NCBI RefSeq assembly: GCF_900106805.1
Contig: NZ_FNNP01000003.1
Coordinates: forward strand, 62,001-126,000
DNA length: 64,000 bases
Reading direction: 5' to 3'
DNA from: Ruegeria halocynthiae
GTDB taxonomy: Bacteria; Pseudomonadota; Alphaproteobacteria; Rhodobacterales; Rhodobacteraceae
Shown: positions 62,075 through 64,000 of the stretch, piece after piece
Layout of the letters: the number at the start of each line of letters is the position of its first letter
How positions within the stretch are numbered: position 1 is the stretch's first letter
Made by a program: the position numbers and the translations under genes
The notes under the pieces: generated by a model
What the model was told of the DNA's origin: nothing
Seen by the model: only the letters and a program-made list of their open reading frames with translations
Databases searched by the model: none

Positions 62075-62088
62075 GCAACGCGCGTTGC
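62075..62088. promoter_or_regulatory. 14-bp perfect palindrome in the mcl2 upstream region
   Basis: GCAACGCGCGTTGC, perfectly self-complementary, 102 nt upstream of the mcl2 GTG and 64 nt upstream of the divergent exported-protein ATG. Its position suits an operator controlling both. No other feature is evident in this 178-nt region. Confidence 0.45.
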
Positions 62089-62151
62089 TTTAAGGTGATT
62101 TCTCCTTTGCCTAGTCATGCTGACATCCACTCGCAGGAAGAGGGAAACACG

Positions 62152-62457
62152 ATGAAATCGACACTGATTAAGATGGCCACCGGGCTGGGCCTGATGGTAC
62201 TGGCGGCACAGCAGCTTTATGCACAACCCCGCCAATGTGCCCCCCGCGACGACCTGATCCAGCAATTGGAGGAACGCTATGGCGAAACCCGCCGGGGCAT
62301 AGGCATCGCCCGTCAGGGGGCAGTGATGGAGCTGTTTGCCTCGGCCAATACGGGCAGCTGGACGATCACGATCACCCTGCCAGACGGTATGACCTGCCTT
62401 GTCGCCTCGGGTCAGGCATTCGAAGCACTTGCCGACGCACTGCCGCCCAACGCCTGA
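62152..62457 (+). CDS. Exported protein of unknown function (101 aa)
   Basis: A signal peptide (hydrophobic residues about 8-18, cleavage likely after YAQ or LYA near 22-24) is followed by a domain of about 78 residues with two Cys (Cys28 and Cys83 by count) that could form a disulfide. The start at 62152 has GGAAGAGG upstream. I do not recognise a family. It is divergent from mcl2 and convergent with the TSUP gene (3 nt). Confidence 0.72.
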   Translation: MKSTLIKMATGLGLMVLAAQQLYAQPRQCAPRDDLIQQLEERYGETRRGIGIARQGAVMELFASANTGSWTITITLPDGMTCLVASGQAFEALADALPPNA

Positions 62458-62460
62458 ACC

Positions 62461-63216
62461 TCAGACCAACGCATCCCAGATCAACTTGCTGCCAGTTATA
62501 GTCAGCAGCACATACGCGATACCAAAGAACAGGCGCTCGGACATCATCCAATGGGCCTGAACGCCCAGCCAAGCACCCAAAATTGCGAATGGTGTTAACA
62601 GTAAATCCGCCAACGCAGTGTGCCAGGTGAACATGCCCAGATAGGCATAAGGCACGAACTTGGTGACGTTGATGACCCAGAACACCAGAACGGTGCTGGC
62701 TTGAAACTCGGTTTTCGACAGGCGTTGGGACAGCAGGTAGACGGCAGCAGGTGGACCGCCCGCATGGCTGACAAAGCTGGTGAACCCCGCAATCAGCCCT
62801 GCGAACAGGCCAGCGGGTGGTGGCAATCGGTTGACAAACCCGCGCAACCAACCCCGTGTTTGGCCGAGGTGCCAGACCACAAAACCAATGGATATCCCCC
62901 CGATCAACAGCCGCAACAGATCTGCGTCGGTCGCTTTGTAGAGCCATGCGCCCAGTGCCACGCCGGGAATTGCGCCCAATATTAACAATCGTGAATCCGG
63001 CCAGTTCCAACGCTTCCAATAGGGACCGAGCGTAGCAACATCGATCACCATCAGGATCGGCAGCATCAGTGCCAGCGCCTGGCCGGGATCCAGAATTAGT
63101 GCCAGAATCGAAGATGACGCAAAGGCCACGCCCGAGCCGAACCCGCCCTTAGAGATACCCGCAAAGATCACCGCAGGGATCGCAACGGCAAAAAACAAAA
63201 AATTCAATTCGAACAT
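62461..63216 (-). CDS. TSUP-family membrane permease (sulfite exporter TauE/SafE-like)
   Basis: A 251-residue protein with about eight membrane segments and the signature AGISKGGFGSGVAF in the first half and GFTSFVSHAGGPPAAVYL in the second. This is a second and different TSUP branch from the one at 41.7 kb. The start at 63216 has GAGG 6 nt upstream; an in-frame ATG 11 codons earlier has no ribosome site. Transported anion unknown. Confidence 0.9.
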   Translation of the reverse strand: MFELNFLFFAVAIPAVIFAGISKGGFGSGVAFASSSILALILDPGQALALMLPILMVIDVATLGPYWKRWNWPDSRLLILGAIPGVALGAWLYKATDADLLRLLIGGISIGFVVWHLGQTRGWLRGFVNRLPPPAGLFAGLIAGFTSFVSHAGGPPAAVYLLSQRLSKTEFQASTVLVFWVINVTKFVPYAYLGMFTWHTALADLLLTPFAILGAWLGVQAHWMMSERLFFGIAYVLLTITGSKLIWDALV

Positions 63217-63329
63217 CAGATGCCTCAAAACGGCCTGTTTTCGGGCCATTTAGCGCACTTCATTAGATAGACACAAACGGTATGCGGTCGCATGCCGCGT
63301 CGCACGGGCCTTGCGCGTTGGCGTTTTAA

Positions 63330-64000
<671 letters not shown>

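Overview
The window reads as a continuous, gene-dense chromosomal segment of a GC-rich alphaproteobacterium, almost certainly Rhodobacterales and most like the Roseobacter group (Ruegeria/Phaeobacter-type). Grounds: two-gene luxR-luxI quorum-sensing locus, RpoHII-type sigma factor, genes of the ethylmalonyl-CoA pathway (ccr, ecm, mch, mcl2), the sdhCDAB order next to mdh, an HvrA/H-NS-like small protein, and many tightly overlapping operons. I see no phage, insertion sequence, CRISPR array, tRNA or rRNA. Seven of the convergent gene pairs have 12 nt or less between their stops, or overlap. After the small genes are added, no stretch over 300 bases lacks a gene.

Layout. 1-4.5 kb: a truncated MORN-repeat protein, a short-chain dehydrogenase, leuA behind a probable leucine leader peptide, and rlmJ. 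4.6-11.3 kb: the cell-shape operon mreB-mreC-mreD-mrdA-mrdB followed by a 2-hydroxyacid dehydrogenase. 11.2-17.8 kb (minus strand): an M3 oligopeptidase; then coaBC-dut-ThiF/MoeB-like; then rpoHII coupled to a ChaN-like protein. 17.9-30 kb: cobU and a phosphoglycerate-mutase-type phosphatase, a GST with a metal-binding tail, comM, gshB, rsmI-yraN, an LpoA-like lipoprotein, glnD, murJ and a rhomboid that has lost both catalytic residues. 30-36.5 kb: trpS, a leucine/phenylalanine-type dehydrogenase divergent from an Lrp regulator, an aminotransferase, UspA, a DsbA-fold isomerase, Nfu, tsaB and rimI.

36.5-45.6 kb: a BMP-type nucleoside ABC importer (binding protein, double ATPase, two permeases), a TSUP permease paired with a TIGR02186-type exported protein, an SDR and a RecD-like helicase. 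45.6-47.3 kb: luxI, luxR and an overlapping 72-codon ORF. 47.4-52.4 kb: ccr, a PlsB/PlsC-type acyltransferase and ecm. 52.4-55 kb: an H-NS-like protein, deoD, a DUF1989 protein and two very small genes. 55-64 kb: sdhCDAB, a DUF1194 protein, the operon mcl2-nnrU-DUF1737-mch, an exported unknown, a second TSUP permease and the first two thirds of mdh.

How it works together. The right-hand third is centred on acetyl-CoA assimilation: Ccr and Ecm make and rearrange ethylmalonyl-CoA, Mch hydrates mesaconyl-CoA, Mcl2 hydrolyses malyl-CoA, and succinate and malate enter the TCA cycle through the neighbouring sdh and mdh. The quorum-sensing pair lies directly beside ccr. The most interesting unexplained signals are regulatory: the leuA leader, a hairpin that would bury the comM start, three GTGATCAC palindromes before sdhC, nested inverted repeats before the quorum-sensing operon, and a 46-residue gene preceded by a four-codon upstream ORF with a very strong ribosome site. 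All functions are read from sequence by eye; no database search was run.
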